Source: Panorpa germanica
Taxonomy: Eukaryota; Arthropoda; Insecta; Mecoptera; Panorpidae
Length of the DNA: 64,000 nucleotides
Direction of reading: 5' to 3'
NCBI GenBank assembly: GCA_963678705.1
Contig: OY783214.1
Span: forward strand, 6,014,001 to 6,078,000
This document shows, piece by piece, positions 1-12,004 of the stretch; positions within the stretch are counted from its first letter, which is position 1, and every line of letters begins with the position of its first letter. The notes under the pieces are model-generated. The model was given only the letters and a program-made list of their open reading frames with translations. It made no database searches and was not told the DNA's origin. The position numbers were made by a program, and so were the translations under genes.

Positions 1-244
1 ATAATGATACTGAATAGTGTTTGGGTTCCCAAGAAGGTAAGAAATGGCATTATTGTTGCATCTTCGTAGCACAGGAGAAAAGACAATAACCAATTTTGTA
101 GAACCGCTTTTGAAATTTCAAGATTTCGAATTTCGTCATAGAAGTATTGACAGTTAAACATAACGGAAACATTTTTTGCATCAAAAGCATGAAGCAAACA
201 ACGAAAGAATTTAAAGGAAAGTCTGCCTAAGTTTACCTGAAATT

Positions 245-792
245 CTTAGAGCATATATATATGGAGAGAGAAAGCTGGACCTGAAAGTGTGTCCAAAATG
301 TGTACGAGAGAGAAAGGTATATGTTCCTATTTGTTCTCTATGCGCATGCGTCGAAAGTGACAGTTGTCAAGTCAGCGGTGTCTAGATATAATACGTGACA
401 GTTGTTAAATATGACATAATATTAATGTAGAATAATGTAGATATGTATAAATATAAATAAACTATATGTAAATTTAACTAAAAACGTGCGTTCTGTCAAC
501 TCCAAATATCAACTGTGTTGGCCGTTATTCCTAAAACGACATCTATAGCGTTCATGAGTATATGTGTTCACTGAACGGTCACTGTCTTACCGACAGACGA
601 GCTTTGTACCAACTGAAGACATATAATTTCTTTACATATTTAATATTTATTATATCAAGACAGCTGTCACTTTCGACGCATGCGCATAGAGAACAAATAG
701 GAACATATACCTTTCTCTGTCGCACACATTTTGGACACACTCTTAATCTATAGGAAATATAGGCTATTCACTCTCCATATATATGCTCTAAG
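245..792. mobile_element. 548-bp element with ~130-bp inverted terminal repeats
   Basis: The left arm starts CTTAGAGCATATATA at 245 and runs to about 375. Its near-exact reverse complement occupies about 660-792, including the shared blocks TGTGTCCAAAATGTGT and TATGCGCATGCGTCGAAAG. The flanks carry an 8-base duplication with one mismatch (CTGAAATT at 237-244, CTGAAATC at 793-800), consistent with DNA-transposon insertion of hAT type. The centre has no convincing ORF. Part of its interior (about 480-655) recurs at 26330-26530. Confidence 0.75.
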
Positions 793-883
793 CTGAAATC
801 AAACTAACAAATAATATCATCTTTTTTTTATTATATTACCACGATATCAACAGCTAGGTGATATCTCTCATTTTCATTAGTAG

Positions 884-1480
884 AACCATCTATATGTCAT
901 CCTACGAACTTATTGAGTGATGCGATATATATGGTACATTACGAGTATATATATAGACATTTATATTAGTTTTATAAATATTAAAATAACTCTACTTATA
1001 TGAGTTACTATTAAATTGGTCTCCCATTTCGTAGGTTTTATAGTTTCTTATACGATTACAATTTTTATTTGGTTGTATTCTTTCATACGAGTGTAAGATA
1101 TGTAGCTATAAAATACAGAAATTAATTCCCAGAGATTTTTAATATTTAAAACTTTAGTAACAGTTTGCAGTAAAATATTTTGATATGAAGTTATAACTCC
1201 TTGTTCTTTATGTTTATATGTAAATCTAAGCGAAATATAACATAGACAACAAAAACAAATATATCGGTAATAAAGTAACATTGAAAACTAACTTAAATAA
1301 AAACAGAAGAATGTGTAACACACTACTCAATAAGTTCGTAGGATGACCATGTGATGACCAGATGGTTTTATAGATAGTTACAACCTTCAAACAATATGTG
1401 TAAAAATTTCATAACATTTCAAACATAAGCTTACGAGTTACAGTGGTTTTGTTGACGGTGCTTTTATAATTTTCAAAGCA
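884..1480. repeat. Two mariner-end-like sequences facing each other
   Basis: At 893-925 and, inverted, at about 1321-1350 the block TCATCCTACGAACTTATTGA appears with GATGR nearby. The right-hand copy continues into GATGGTTTTATAGATAG and CCTTCAAACAATATGTGT (to about 1450), which resembles the subterminal region of mariner-like elements. The left copy lacks that interior. About 390 bp of AT-rich DNA lies between them. The same ends recur at 7618-7785, 13680-13800, 16935-17075 and 56935-57085. Confidence 0.45.
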
Positions 1481-1493
1481 ATGGAAAAATCAG

Positions 1494-2094
1494 TGGGCTT
1501 GTGTACTCATTTTTTAGTGATCGATTTTTCAATTGTTGATTGAAATTGATGTTAATAAATGTGTATTGACGTGTCTATTTTATTAAATATCTAAATGTTG
1601 ACGGAGATATAGCAATTAAAAATTTGAATTGTAGTTTTAGCGTTAGAAATGGTCGGCCATATTTTTATGACGTGAAATGCATTTTAACGTCAGTTATTTG
1701 TTGAGTAGGTCAGTGCTGTGGTAATGTTCTGTAGCTGCTGGTAGTCAAATAATGAAGTCAAATCAAAGAATAATAAGTTTTATTTTATTTAACCCAGCTA
1801 AGGCAGACATAATGTTTAAATTTGATTATTCCTTGAAATAGCTGAAAATAATATTTGATATTTTGATATATAAATACATACTGCAGAGATTTATGAGCTG
1901 TAAGGTTGGTAACCTTACACAAGGATTTTGATGTCACATGCACTTGGAATGTGTTTGACTTTTTTAATTGTTAATATCTCCTAACATATAAGGAGTTATT
2001 AAAAAATAATTGAACATTTGAGGTTCTAGTAACCCACTTTATCAATATATAGTACACTTTTATAGAAATTAAGACATAGGACACAAGCCCATTA
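1494..2094. mobile_element. ~600-bp MITE, copy 1
   Basis: It begins GGGCTTGTGTACTC and ends GACACAAGCCC, so the termini are inverted repeats of about 11 bases. A second copy at 17553-18102 matches over nearly its whole length (shared blocks GTGATGTTAATAAATG-like, AATTGAACATTTGAGGTTCT, CCCACTTTATCAATATATAG). Copy 1 has about 70 bases after TAGAAATGG that copy 2 lacks. There is no coding capacity. Target-site duplication is unclear. Confidence 0.65.
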
Positions 2095-2939
2095 ATGAAA
2101 TTTGCAAACTTTTTTAATACGTTCCATTAGATCTATCATTGGTACAGACTATCTGCGCTTGCTTGAATATTATTATTTAACTCAGCATGTACTTATTATC
2201 ACTCTGTAGCATAATTTTATGGAAATAATAGAGAAAAAATTATTATCGAAATAAAATTGCCTGGTAAGGTGCGGTCGCTCAGTTTATACAGATAATAAAA
2301 TAAAGTAATTTGTATATACAGTACGTATAAGTATATTCTTTGCAGACTTACTAGTAAATTTCTTATTTACAAACGAGTTTTACAGGCATCCTATATATTT
2401 CCAAGTCTTGTATATAAATTTAAAAGTCTACCGGCATTAGCAAAATTAAAGTTTTCTTTTTTAATAGACTACATATTGCATATAACATTTTCACTGCAGG
2501 TTTTTCCTGAAATTAAAAACACGTTACAAGCTTTAAATATAAAAGGAAGTGATTTCAGTTTATACAAGCGGTTTATTGTAAGGTTAATGATATTCATAGG
2601 TAAGCGAGAGCGAGAGCGAGAGATGGTTTAAATGCAAAGCTTTCGGAAAAACTTTTAATCGACATCCGTTCAAGTGTTATATAAGAAAATTGCAAAATGG
2701 AGGCTGTAAATATATATCTACAGGGTGCAGATGTATACACAGTTTCAATGATTATAACTTCAGTTTTTATAATTAATATTTAAATTTAAAAAAAAACAAC
2801 ATGAGTAAACAACAGTGTATACATTTCTTGGGGCACTCTGTATATAAGGCCTCCGGAAAAAATATGATTATTATTTTTAAAAACATGAAAATGTATGCAA
2901 CTTCATCATTTTACATTTCCTTTACAAATCTTTAACATT

Positions 2940-3440
2940 TTTTAAATTCTCTTCTTCTTCGTTTTCAAAGTCTCCCTTGTTATCTTCCTATACTGCCACT
3001 TCCTTACTTACGCCACCTATCTATTGTTTGCTCTTCTCTTGCAATAGTTCCTCAAGACTTTCTCTTTTTACTAAGTTTCTCCTCGTTCTCTCTACTCTTT
3101 CTCCTAACCTCCATCATCCATACTCTTCCTTTCCTCTTTCTTTACAATAACTCCTCCAAGCTTAATTTACTTTGCTCTTTAACCTGACACTCTTTTCTTG
3201 CCCCAGCGTAAATCTAGCAATCATTTTCACATCCTTTCCCACTTGGTTTTCCAGGTACCGTGACAATGTCTTAATCCATAACCTTCAATATCTTGTATTG
3301 TATTTCGTTCTTAAATATTCCTGTTTTTAAATCTCCACATCTCTTTCTTTTATCATGCTTCGTACCTCTCTTCCCTCTGCCCTTAGTCTACCCACTTCTG
3401 ACTCTACTATCCCACTTCCTTCATAATACTTTCTCCTTTA
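2940..3440 (-). pseudogene. Decayed non-LTR retrotransposon ORF2 3' end
   Basis: On the + strand this stretch is strikingly pyrimidine-rich (CTTCTTCTTCG, TCTTTCTCC). On the minus strand it carries broken reading frames with fragments such as MIARFTLGQEKS (around 3200), which resembles the x-ARFRLGNE motif near the C terminus of non-LTR ORF2 proteins, amid Lys/Glu/Arg-rich sequence. Several stops and frameshifts interrupt it. Similar minus-strand remnants are at 12780-12965, 15210-15790 and 43915-44270. Confidence 0.4.
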
Positions 3441-5713
3441 TTTCTGGACTTGGATGGGTGACCATTTTATTACTTTTGCGAAATTCAATTCTAAACAAAG
3501 TTGAAGGTATCTGCTTGAACTTGGGAAGCCGTCTCCTTCAATTATGAAAATTGAGATACGTTATGAATTCTTTTGCAATTTGCTGTGGTAGTACGAAGCC
3601 GAAAGAAATTTTTTTTGTTAATTCTTTCTGGAAGTATTTCAAATATGTTTATTTTTACATTTGAAAAAGTATAATTAAAACTTCAAATAGATGTAACTCC
3701 ATAAAGAAAGATGTAATGTAAGTTCAAAATTAAGATAAGTTTCACACGAGCATTTATTATCTAAGACACCATTTTGTAATAGTAATTAATTACAACATTG
3801 TAAGTGAAGTTTTGTGAACAAGATATATACTAAACAACTTCAAGACGTGACTCTAAAAATAGAACATCTAATTAAGCTTTTATACAAGTGAAAATTCAGT
3901 CTCAGTCTGACAATGCCACTAAAACGTCTCGTTCATAATTTAGTCTTTACAAAACGGATATCTTGAAAAGTTCTATTTAATAATAAATAATAGTTGATAA
4001 GGAACTTCAAATTAAACGATGTTATGGGATTTTCTTGTATTTTTCGATATTATTAATACGAAAGTTCAAAAGCTGTTACAACTTTGTAAAATAAAAAAAA
4101 ACTTTTTGATGATGAAAAATCTCAGCGCGAAAGAAACAACGGTTAGAAAGTGAAGTTTTAAAACAGCCACTTCATTTATGGATGAGAATTATACGTTCTT
4201 TAATAATTAAGTGCTATATAGTTTCAAAAATAATAAATCTTAAAACAAATGATAAATTAGAGTGAAACAACGGTCGATTTTTTAGTTAATCAGCGTTAGT
4301 ACAATTAAAGATCATCACAAATGGTAAAATCTACACTAGACATCTATTGAACATGAACGTAAACGATTTTACCTAATATGCAACATTTTGTGACCTATTT
4401 TTAAAAGAAATTCTATTCTTTTACGGATTGGCATACTCATAAGCTACTTAAGAACATTTTTATGAAGAATTAATGGCTTTTGAAATAGCTACAAAAGCTT
4501 TTTTAAGCTTTCTGATTAAATATTATTATGTTTTACTTAAAGTACATTATTGTGAGGTGAAATCCACGTTTTTGGATTTATGGTACTAGAAATATAGAAA
4601 GAGTGTGGATCAGTGCTCCCACTTCTACGGTTCTACCCCTAGATCTGGGTTTTTTGTTCTCATCAGGTTTATTTCATGAATATATGTCATTATCTGGGGT
4701 TTTTATATATTTATCGGAAAAGAGTAATTTTAGATAGGGTATAAGGTAATTGTGACTAGATATAATTGTTTTTTGCGTGAGAACTAAAAAAAGAATATTT
4801 AGAGCCATATATAAACTTGTTTCTCATCAAAAATACTTTTTCTGGGTTTATTTAAGTTGCAATTTTAGTTTTCCTTAATTTGTGAGATAACCCACAGGTG
4901 CGGAGTGTAGTAATGATAAACTCTTTAAACTTTGTTACAAATATTTCATTAATTATATTAATTATACTTAAAAAATGACTGTACCTAAAACGTACCGACA
5001 TACCATATATGTATTGACAAATATTGATTTTCCATTAAAGTTTCGAATATTATAAATTATGTAAGAGACGACAATTCCATTCTTTTATATTCACTTAGAC
5101 GATCAGTTTTATTCTTGGTTAGAAATGTTCAGTTTAACGCCAGTCACGGTTTTATAGAAAACTATTTTATTCGTTATTCTACCTAAAGCTAAACTACGAG
5201 TATATGAATCCGAAAGGTGACGTACAGTTTTATAGCCTCGTATAAACCCTACTTCACGTATTTTATATATCTGATACGAATACATAATGCAAACCAACAC
5301 AGCTCTGATAATATTTTGTTCTATTAGAACAATTTATTTGCAATGTCGGCCCTCATCAACTATTTATAATCGTGTCGAGTTATTTTGCTATAGTTGGCTT
5401 GGTCTTTGGATATATACACATACACATATACAATTTAAGCCTTAGAGATCAGGGCTATAGTGTTAACAATATATTACTGGATAAATCTTCTCTGCTTTTA
5501 AACAGATTTGTTTCTGTCGTAGAAATATAGAAACAATAATATTTCTTATTAATAAAAACAATTAAAACAATATTTACGTGTATAACCATTTTTAATACGA
5601 GTTAAAAGATTAAAGCAAGCATTAAACCGTAATTAGAAGTACCACGGTTTATGAGAGTTAGACTAAAATTAACCATGTACTAGACATAATTGAGATTGAG
5701 TTTATTTGGTATT
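3441..5713. other. AT-rich non-coding stretch
   Basis: Apart from the start of the MITE at its right edge I see no gene, RNA or bounded repeat. Short reading frames lack recognisable domains. Confidence 0.5.
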
Positions 5714-5926
5714 GTTTAAGTTACGAGAGTTTGCCGGCGACTCATGGTTAAAACGGGTTGTGCTGTATACATCTGCGGTACAATGGAAAAGCACTTTCAG
5801 ACACATTATTTTATAATGCATATTGTAATTAATAAAATAAAATTCACCATCGTATCACCATTTATGCGGCTCTTATAACCTCTTTCAGTCATAAGTCACC
5901 GGCGAACTCTCGCAATTTCGACTATA
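5714..5926. mobile_element. ~210-bp MITE, copy 1 of 3
   Basis: The left end ACGAGAGTTTGCCGGCGACT and the right end CACCGGCGAACTCTCGC are imperfect inverted repeats of about 26 bases around an AT-rich centre with no ORF. Related copies are at 7921-8324 (split by a retrotransposon fragment) and about 21450-21654. Confidence 0.65.
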
Positions 5927-6249
5927 AATGATAATTGTTTAGGATAAGGACTTATGTGTAATCTGGATTAGTTCCTAAACGTTCCGATTCCGATCTTTGA
6001 ATCGTTCTTTTCTTTTAAGTTTATCTGTTGTAGAGCAAAAAAGTGTGCAAGAGAAAAAATTGCACTGTCGGAACCCTACTATAAAATAAAGAAAATCTAC
6101 TGGTTTTAAGTGAAAATGAACATATTGCTAGATATAAATTAAGTAACACCAGTCCAATTTATTCATTTGTGTTCATAATTATTTCTATAATTACTACATG
6201 ATAAAATGACATTTGAAGAACACATTGTAAAATTTTCATAAATAAATAT

Positions 6250-6850
6250 CAAGAAATAAGGCATTGACAGCGAATCTCCGCAGACGTCACAAAAAAAAGT
6301 AACATTTCGGTGCCACTCATAACTCATCACGGGATTTTCTGAAATCGAAAAACCAAAATGATTTCATTAGTTGATAAGTTTCTGCAGGTAACGCTGTAGA
6401 GTTTATTATTTTTTATTAATTTTTAAATTCTTTACAGCCCTTAAAAGTCAAAATACCGATTTTTCATGAAAAAAATCAGAAACTTTGTTATTTTAAAATA
6501 TGTTAAAATTGAAAAGTAAAAAAAAACTCGACAGCGTTACCTCGGCATTTATGTAAAGAAAGAGTGTGCAAAATTTCAAAAGAATCGGTTTAGTACATTT
6601 TGAGCTAGAGAGTGCACCGACTCTGAAAAAGTTACGTGTGAGAAACCACATTTAAAAGTTTCAAAGTAACACGAAAGCAAACCAGAGGGGTGAAGACTTA
6701 AAACTCTATATCTCCGACAGTTTTACTCTAATCGATTTCAAATTTTTACACAATAAACTTAATATGTTGTACAATAATATAAATAAATAAAGAAAAGTTA
6801 AACCTTAACCTTACCCCCCTAAGCATTTCAAGGTGACACCAGTTATAAAT
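6250..6850. other. Unassigned repeat-like sequence
   Basis: Text such as GTAACGCTGTAGAG, CAAAATTTCAAAAGAATCGG and TTTTGAGCTAGAGAG has the style of old transposon body sequence. A similarly styled stretch is at about 35030-35560 (GAGACTGATCGGTTCAGCCG). No ends or coding motif were found. Confidence 0.25.
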
Positions 6851-7406
6851 AATCAAATAGAAGAGTAGACAAGTATAACAATGGTAGTAACAGTGTATAA
6901 GAAAAAGAAAGTTTCAAACATAATAAAGTAGATGGCACCTCAAGCAAAACTCATTGTAAAACTTATTTGTAAAATTTGAGTCGACAAGGACTTTGTAAAT
7001 GATAAACCTCAAGTCAAAAAGAGCACATACATCTGTCAGCTAACATGTCATAAAGATCTTAGAGAATGAAAGGAATTAAATTGTGTTATATAAACCACAT
7101 AAGGTTAAAAGTAGAAACCCAAACCACATCTACCTCACCAGAGACAAGCAAGTAAGAACAACTAACGAGACGGGTACAACTATGAGTTGAGTACAATATG
7201 TTTGCTATATGTATACTAAGTCCATTACTTATTAAAGTTGCACTCAACTTTGTACGAGCGCTAATACAACTACAGAACTCCGCGACACGTCAGAAGGTTT
7301 GCTGAGTTTTCTTTACGTTCGTTGAAAACTTTTACGTTTAGTTTATTTATTGTTGAAAGTGATCATTATAATTACATGATATTTATTAATTATATTGTAT
7401 GACAAG

Positions 7407-7522
7407 CAGAGGCGGATTAATTGTCGACTGCACACTAGACAATCACCTTATCGGCGCCCCTCTGGTCGTCATACCTTGACTCAAAAGTTCACACTTCGGA
7501 AGCTAAGGATAATCCGCCTCTG
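7407..7522. mobile_element. 116-bp hAT-type MITE
   Basis: Termini are perfect 13-base inverted repeats, CAGAGGCGGATTA and TAATCCGCCTCTG. The flanking octamers ATGACAAG (7399-7406) and ATGACGAA (7523-7530) match at 6 of 8 positions, suggesting an old 8-bp target duplication. The interior has a GC-rich core (CGGCGCCCCTCTGG) and no ORF. Confidence 0.7.
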
Positions 7523-7617
7523 ATGACGAATGTTACTCGAATTACGACATGTTTTCCCATTAAAAAGCAATGCTTTATCAACAAACGAAATCCATATTAT
7601 TCCATTGGCTTGAGCAT

Positions 7618-7785
7618 TACAAAGGTGACGTCACTAAAGCTACTGTAACTCGGAAACTAACAATTGAAATGTCATGAAATTTTGACACATATCGTTTGAA
7701 AGTTGGTACTATTCAAATAGATTTTCAAATCGTGGTGCCATCTATATGTCATCCTGCGAACTTATTGAGTGATGTGATACTTGTA
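7618..7785. repeat. Mariner-like element end
   Basis: It contains GACGTCACTAAAGCTACTGT, GTCATGAAATTTTGACACAT, GAAAGTTGGTACTATT and ends TCATCCTGCGAACTTATTGA. This order is seen in five other places in the window (see 884-1480, 13680-13800, 16935-17075, 56935-57085). Assignment to mariner is from memory of similar ends and is tentative. No transposase is attached. Confidence 0.4.
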
Positions 7786-7920
7786 TATTGGCAGAAGAGG
7801 ATTTCTATAGAAAAAAAACTAACACGCCTTTGAAAGTTGGTCACGGATATAAACCTATCTCCACTACTGAACAATATGATCCATACCCTCAATACAGTAT
7901 AATAATTATAAAATTCATTT

Positions 7921-8324
7921 GATATAGTTCAAATTAAGAGAGTTCTTCGGCAACTCATGCTTAAAACAAGTCGTGACGTATAAATCTACGATACAATGCA
8001 AAATCACTGTCTGACTAATATTTTTATAATGTATATAGGAACGAATAAGATAAAATTCATTATCGTATTATAGATTTTACGGCTCTTATAACCTGTTTTA
8101 AGCATGAGACGCCACTGAACTTTTTTCTTATATATAGTTTCTCCTATGGCTTCCTAGGCACGTAGCCTTTTATCGCCCCTAATCCAGACAACAAGAATGA
8201 TCCATTCATGGCTACTGCAGTTATAAATTTCGGTTTCTCAATCAAAAAGGCGGTGTTAACAGGAAGCGTCTGCGAAGTCTGTAGCACAGCCCTACCGCCG
8301 AACTTTCGTAACTTGAACTATACC
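7921..8324. mobile_element. ~210-bp MITE, copy 2, interrupted by a retrotransposon fragment
   Basis: The left part (7921 to about 8120) matches the MITE at 5714-5926, ending CATGAGACGCCACTGAAC. The right terminus CGCCGAACTTTCGTAACTTG resumes at about 8296. The roughly 173 bases between are the 3' end of the non-LTR family seen at 54298-55772. CGCC-GAAC occurs at both junctions, consistent with a target duplication at the nested insertion. Confidence 0.65.
8121..8295 (-). mobile_element. 5'-truncated non-LTR retrotransposon fragment nested in a MITE
   Basis: A T-run followed by TATATAGTTTCTCC, then TCCTAGGCACGTAGCC and TTTTATCGCCCCTAAT, is the reverse complement of the 3' UTR and tail of the element at 54298-55772. 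It continues through CGGTTTCTCAATCAAAAAGG into the last coding part and breaks at about 8293. Only about 170 bases are present, so it is dead on arrival. It is younger than the MITE it interrupts. Confidence 0.75.
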
Positions 8325-9349
8325 ACGGATTTGATGAAATGATGCGGTACTGACATGTGCACGCATAACCATATAGAATTCCTGTTTTAAGCAATTTAAT
8401 TAATTAACTTCATTATTATTTAAAGAAAATCTTGCAGCAGTGACAGTTTCGGGGTCCATAGGTTATTACCAATTATACAATTTCTAATTAATTGTCAAGT
8501 ACTAACAATTATTCGATTTTAATTAAGATATCATTTTGTATCGCAATGCATTGAACACGACGAACTGGTTTTGAATTAAATGTATTTCTGTTTTTATTTC
8601 TAGAATAGAAATATATTCACTACGACTTTCTTCTTAATGTTATTTAGCAAGCTAAAAGGTTTTTATAAATAAAAAAGTTTTTCTTTCGCTTATTTCCCGT
8701 TTTCCGCAATAGATTATAAGAAAAACAATAAATATATAAAATCAGTGTTAACTTATGTAAAAAGTAAGTGTCGAGTTGATTAAAAATGGAGTTGTAAAAA
8801 ATTTATAGGAAAAACTTTTATGAAGAAGGGATATTTTTTTAATATATTTTTTAGTCTTGTAAAATTCTTTTTAAAAAGTACGTGTATAAAAAAAAGCTTG
8901 ATGCTTATTTTTAAAATATTGGCTTATAGTTTGTTTGACAATATTTTTCCATTTTTTCACATACACTTGTCGGTGACAGTTCAAAAGCATTACAAATTAT
9001 ATATTGATAAAATTTTATAAGGGTGAAAATACAAAGAACATTTCGAACGTTTTACAAGTTCGTTTTCAAAAGTGTACGAGTGTTAAATTTTCAGAGAATT
9101 TAACAGCATTTGGAATTATGTTGATAACACACCCGTACTCGTACGATTAAAGTACTCAAAGGGATGTTAGGGAAGCATGTTAACGGTAGGTAAGGGTGGA
9201 AGGATTTGTGTTAACCTTAAGTGATGAATTTAATAACGATTTAAATAGGGGTTACGCAATTTTTCACGATTTTATATGAGATTGTGAATATTCAAATGTA
9301 TGCTCTAACATTAAAAGTGTATTAACCTACATTCACAGTTACTGTTCAG
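8325..9349. other. AT-rich non-coding stretch
   Basis: No gene or bounded repeat recognised. A short open frame at 8820-9020 is Phe/Lys-rich low-complexity and not believed. Confidence 0.5.
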
Positions 9350-9709
9350 CACTGGCGTAGCTAGATATGGGCCCCCAAGCTCAGGGGGCCCTCGGACTTT
9401 TATAACTTATATTTTAACGGTTTCACCGTGAAGTAATACTCTTAGTAAATAGTTATTCTCGACAATACATACAAAACTTTTATAACAAAAATTCTAAATA
9501 GTATACTAGGTATTTAATTCTAATGTGAGGTATGCAGTAATAACTAGATCGGAAAATGGGCAGTTTTGCTGTGCCATTTAAAGCTTTGTTCCTTTAAAGT
9601 ATTTATATATATCTATATCTGAGTCGAAAAACCTAAACAGTTTAGTTAGGGGCCCAGATTTTTTTTTGCACCGGGGCCATTGGTTACCTAGCTGTTAAGC
9701 CAGCCACTG
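9350..9709. mobile_element. 360-bp hAT-type MITE
   Basis: The left end reads CACTGGCGTAGCTAG and GGGCCCCCAAG; the right end, reversed, reads CAGTGGCTGGCTTAACAGCT and GGCCCCGG. These are imperfect inverted ends with the GC-rich collar typical of hAT MITEs. The flanking octamers CTGTTCAG (9342-9349) and CTGTTAAG (9710-9717) match at 7 of 8. No ORF. Confidence 0.7.
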
Positions 9710-9779
9710 CTGTTAAGTTTTAACTTTTAGTTTCTTTTTGGAATGTATTTCAAAGTAATATACTTTATTTGATAACACT

Positions 9780-10110
9780 GACAATCTAAGTGCAGCGACA
9801 GGAAAAAACGAAGAAGATGGATGAATCAAAGGCCAGTACAAGATTGAGACAGTTGACGAAAAGGAGGCCGGACTAAGGAACGAAGAAAGGGGAAAGAAAG
9901 AAGACGAGAACATGCAGGGCGTGTTGGAAGGAGAAGGAGAATAATGAACTCGAGGAAGATTAAGAGTAGGTGTAAAGAAAGAGTGGATTTAGCCAAGGAA
10001 GAGTGAAGAAAGAAGATGGACGGCGGAAGTAAGAAAGAAAATAGAGAGAAAGAGACTAGAAGGCAAAACAATAATAAGAAAAGGCAAATACAATACAAAA
10101 ACAAGAAGAT
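9780..10110 (+). pseudogene. Purine-rich decayed retrotransposon-like remnant
   Basis: The + strand is almost pure GA-rich coding-like sequence (Lys/Arg/Glu codons such as KKRRR and ERRKGKKEDE) with stops and frame changes, the mirror of the pyrimidine-rich minus-strand remnants elsewhere. It may be the C-terminal region of the same non-LTR clade in + orientation, but no diagnostic motif is intact. Confidence 0.25.
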
Positions 10111-10889
10111 AAATTATTTATAGTAGAAAAACTATTCTCCTTGCGAATTAAAAAAAATATTACTATTACTCGCACGCATCTAAAATGTATCTAAATCCAA
10201 ATATAAATATCTCGTTAATTAATCAATTTGAAACTTATAATTACTCATATTTTATTACTGACGTTCATTTTGAAGTCATGAATGTTCCCAGCCTCCACAT
10301 ATTATTCCCGAACGTATACAAAATGACTAATTACTCATCTACATACATTTTAAATTAGGCTTTTTAGTAATTTATATTTTTCATCTACCCAACGGGGATT
10401 TTCTATTGTGAGGTGCTAGTTAATAGACATTTTTTTCATACGTTAAATTATATTGCAACAAAAAAATATTATGTTCGTTGGTTTAGAAATAAATTGTAAA
10501 GAAAATGTTGATGACTTCATCAGACCCTGGTAATTAACATGTTGTTGTTGTTGTTATAAAGAAATACATATTTATGAAGTGTTCACCAAGCACGTATCGA
10601 ATGTTGGCTGGGGCTACGAACCGAGCATGCTCGCGGTATATGCGCGAACTGTAGCTTAACCAAGGTCTATCGGTTTATAAACAAACTAAAATAATTTTTA
10701 ATTTATACTTTAGTTATGTTAAACGACTCTTAAAAGATATAAGCTGCAGACTATCGTTTCACCTAAATAGAAATACGAAAGAAATAATATTTGTATTTCT
10801 ACCAATAGTGAACACAAATGATTAGCCTTGAATAGCAAAGACTCGAACCAGAAGAAAACTTAAAGCTCTTGCTTATGGCTATATGTAAC
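10111..10889. other. Non-coding stretch
   Basis: AT-rich, with a short GTT repeat near 10540. No gene recognised. Confidence 0.5.
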
Positions 10890-11242
10890 GTATACTGGTT
10901 TCACACCAGAGAGACAGTTCAATAAAACACAAACAAAAACTTGTTTTTCTGAACAAAAACACCAATGTTTACACCAAAGAGACAGTTTTTAAAACATTTT
11001 TTTGTTGCTGTTTTAGTAAACAAAACCTATCTGGAGTCGGTAAGGTCTGCTGTCAGTAGTTGTTTATCATGTTTTTATGGGACACACAGAAAAACACTAA
11101 AAACAAAACCAGCCTGTTTACTGTGAACAGTCTGTTTTCGAAATACAGAACTGTTTTAAAATAAAACAAAACATCTTTTTGTTTTGTTTTATGACAACAA
11201 AACTGTTTTCAAAACTGTCTGTGTGGTGTGAAACCGGCATAA
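10890..11242. mobile_element. ~350-bp MITE with long inverted ends, copy 1
   Basis: The left end ACTGGTTTCACACCAGAGAG and ACAGTT is mirrored at the right by AACTGTCTGTGTGGTGTGAA and ACCGG. The interior repeats AAACAAAAAC and GTTTTGTTTT motifs. A second copy, lacking the right end, is at 47327-47656. No ORF and no clear target duplication. Confidence 0.65.
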
Positions 11243-11330
11243 TATTTGAAATGTGTAATTTAAATTGGACACATACTTTTACATCACTATATAATATTAA
11301 ATATGGAAGGAAAAAAACCAAAGTGATTTA

Positions 11331-11346
11331 AAAAAAAAAAAAAAAT
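11331..11346. repeat. Poly(A) tract
   Basis: An almost uninterrupted run of A, followed by AATAATAATC. No retrotransposon body could be tied to it. Confidence 0.6.
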
Positions 11347-11874
11347 AATAATCATCATAACAGATAAATCGCGTAAAATATGCTTCCGAATATGTTCCAA
11401 AGTATGTGCATCAGTGACATAGTTATGTGGTTACATTGATACTAGCAGAGATGCTGTATGCTGTACAATGTATACAAAGTCTCTATGTGTGTTCATGTTT
11501 ACAGGGTGTCATGTACTCTAGTAGTACGTTGTTTGCTTTCGCCGAGTTGTATTGAATACATGAAAGAACGAGACGTATGGATTTTGTGGGTATGGAGAGC
11601 AACCGTGTGTAAACATACCGAGGCGCCGCGATGAATGCCAGAGTGAATATTTTATTGCCTTCGTATAACGGTTGCGAGCTATGAATGCATGGCCTGAGAG
11701 AAGTAATTGTCATAGATACATACTAGTACTCGTATACATAAGTATTATCCATCTCAGGCTCGGATGCTTTATTCGTTTTCTATGTCTATGAGGGGATGTT
11801 ATAAACGTAAATATGTTTTTCATATTTTTCAATTTTCTCTTTACATAAAAATAAAATATGTGGTCTATGACAAC

Positions 11875-11962
11875 GTAGTATTTAGTATAATAATAGTATA
11901 ATAGTAATATAGTAATAGTAAATAGTAATATAGTAAAATAGTATAATAGTAATAATAGTTTT
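11875..11962. repeat. Degenerate TAGTAATA tandem tract
   Basis: Irregular iteration of ATAGTAATA / ATAGTATAA units over about 90 bases. Low-complexity expansion. Confidence 0.7.
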
Positions 11963-12004
11963 ACGATTATGAGATATAGGTTACTTACATTCTTCGGTGG
12001 AACT

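Noticed and set aside
3293..3547. 84-codon + strand frame
   Set aside because: Hydrophobic low-complexity shadow of the minus-strand retrotransposon remnant; no signal peptide plus domain structure.
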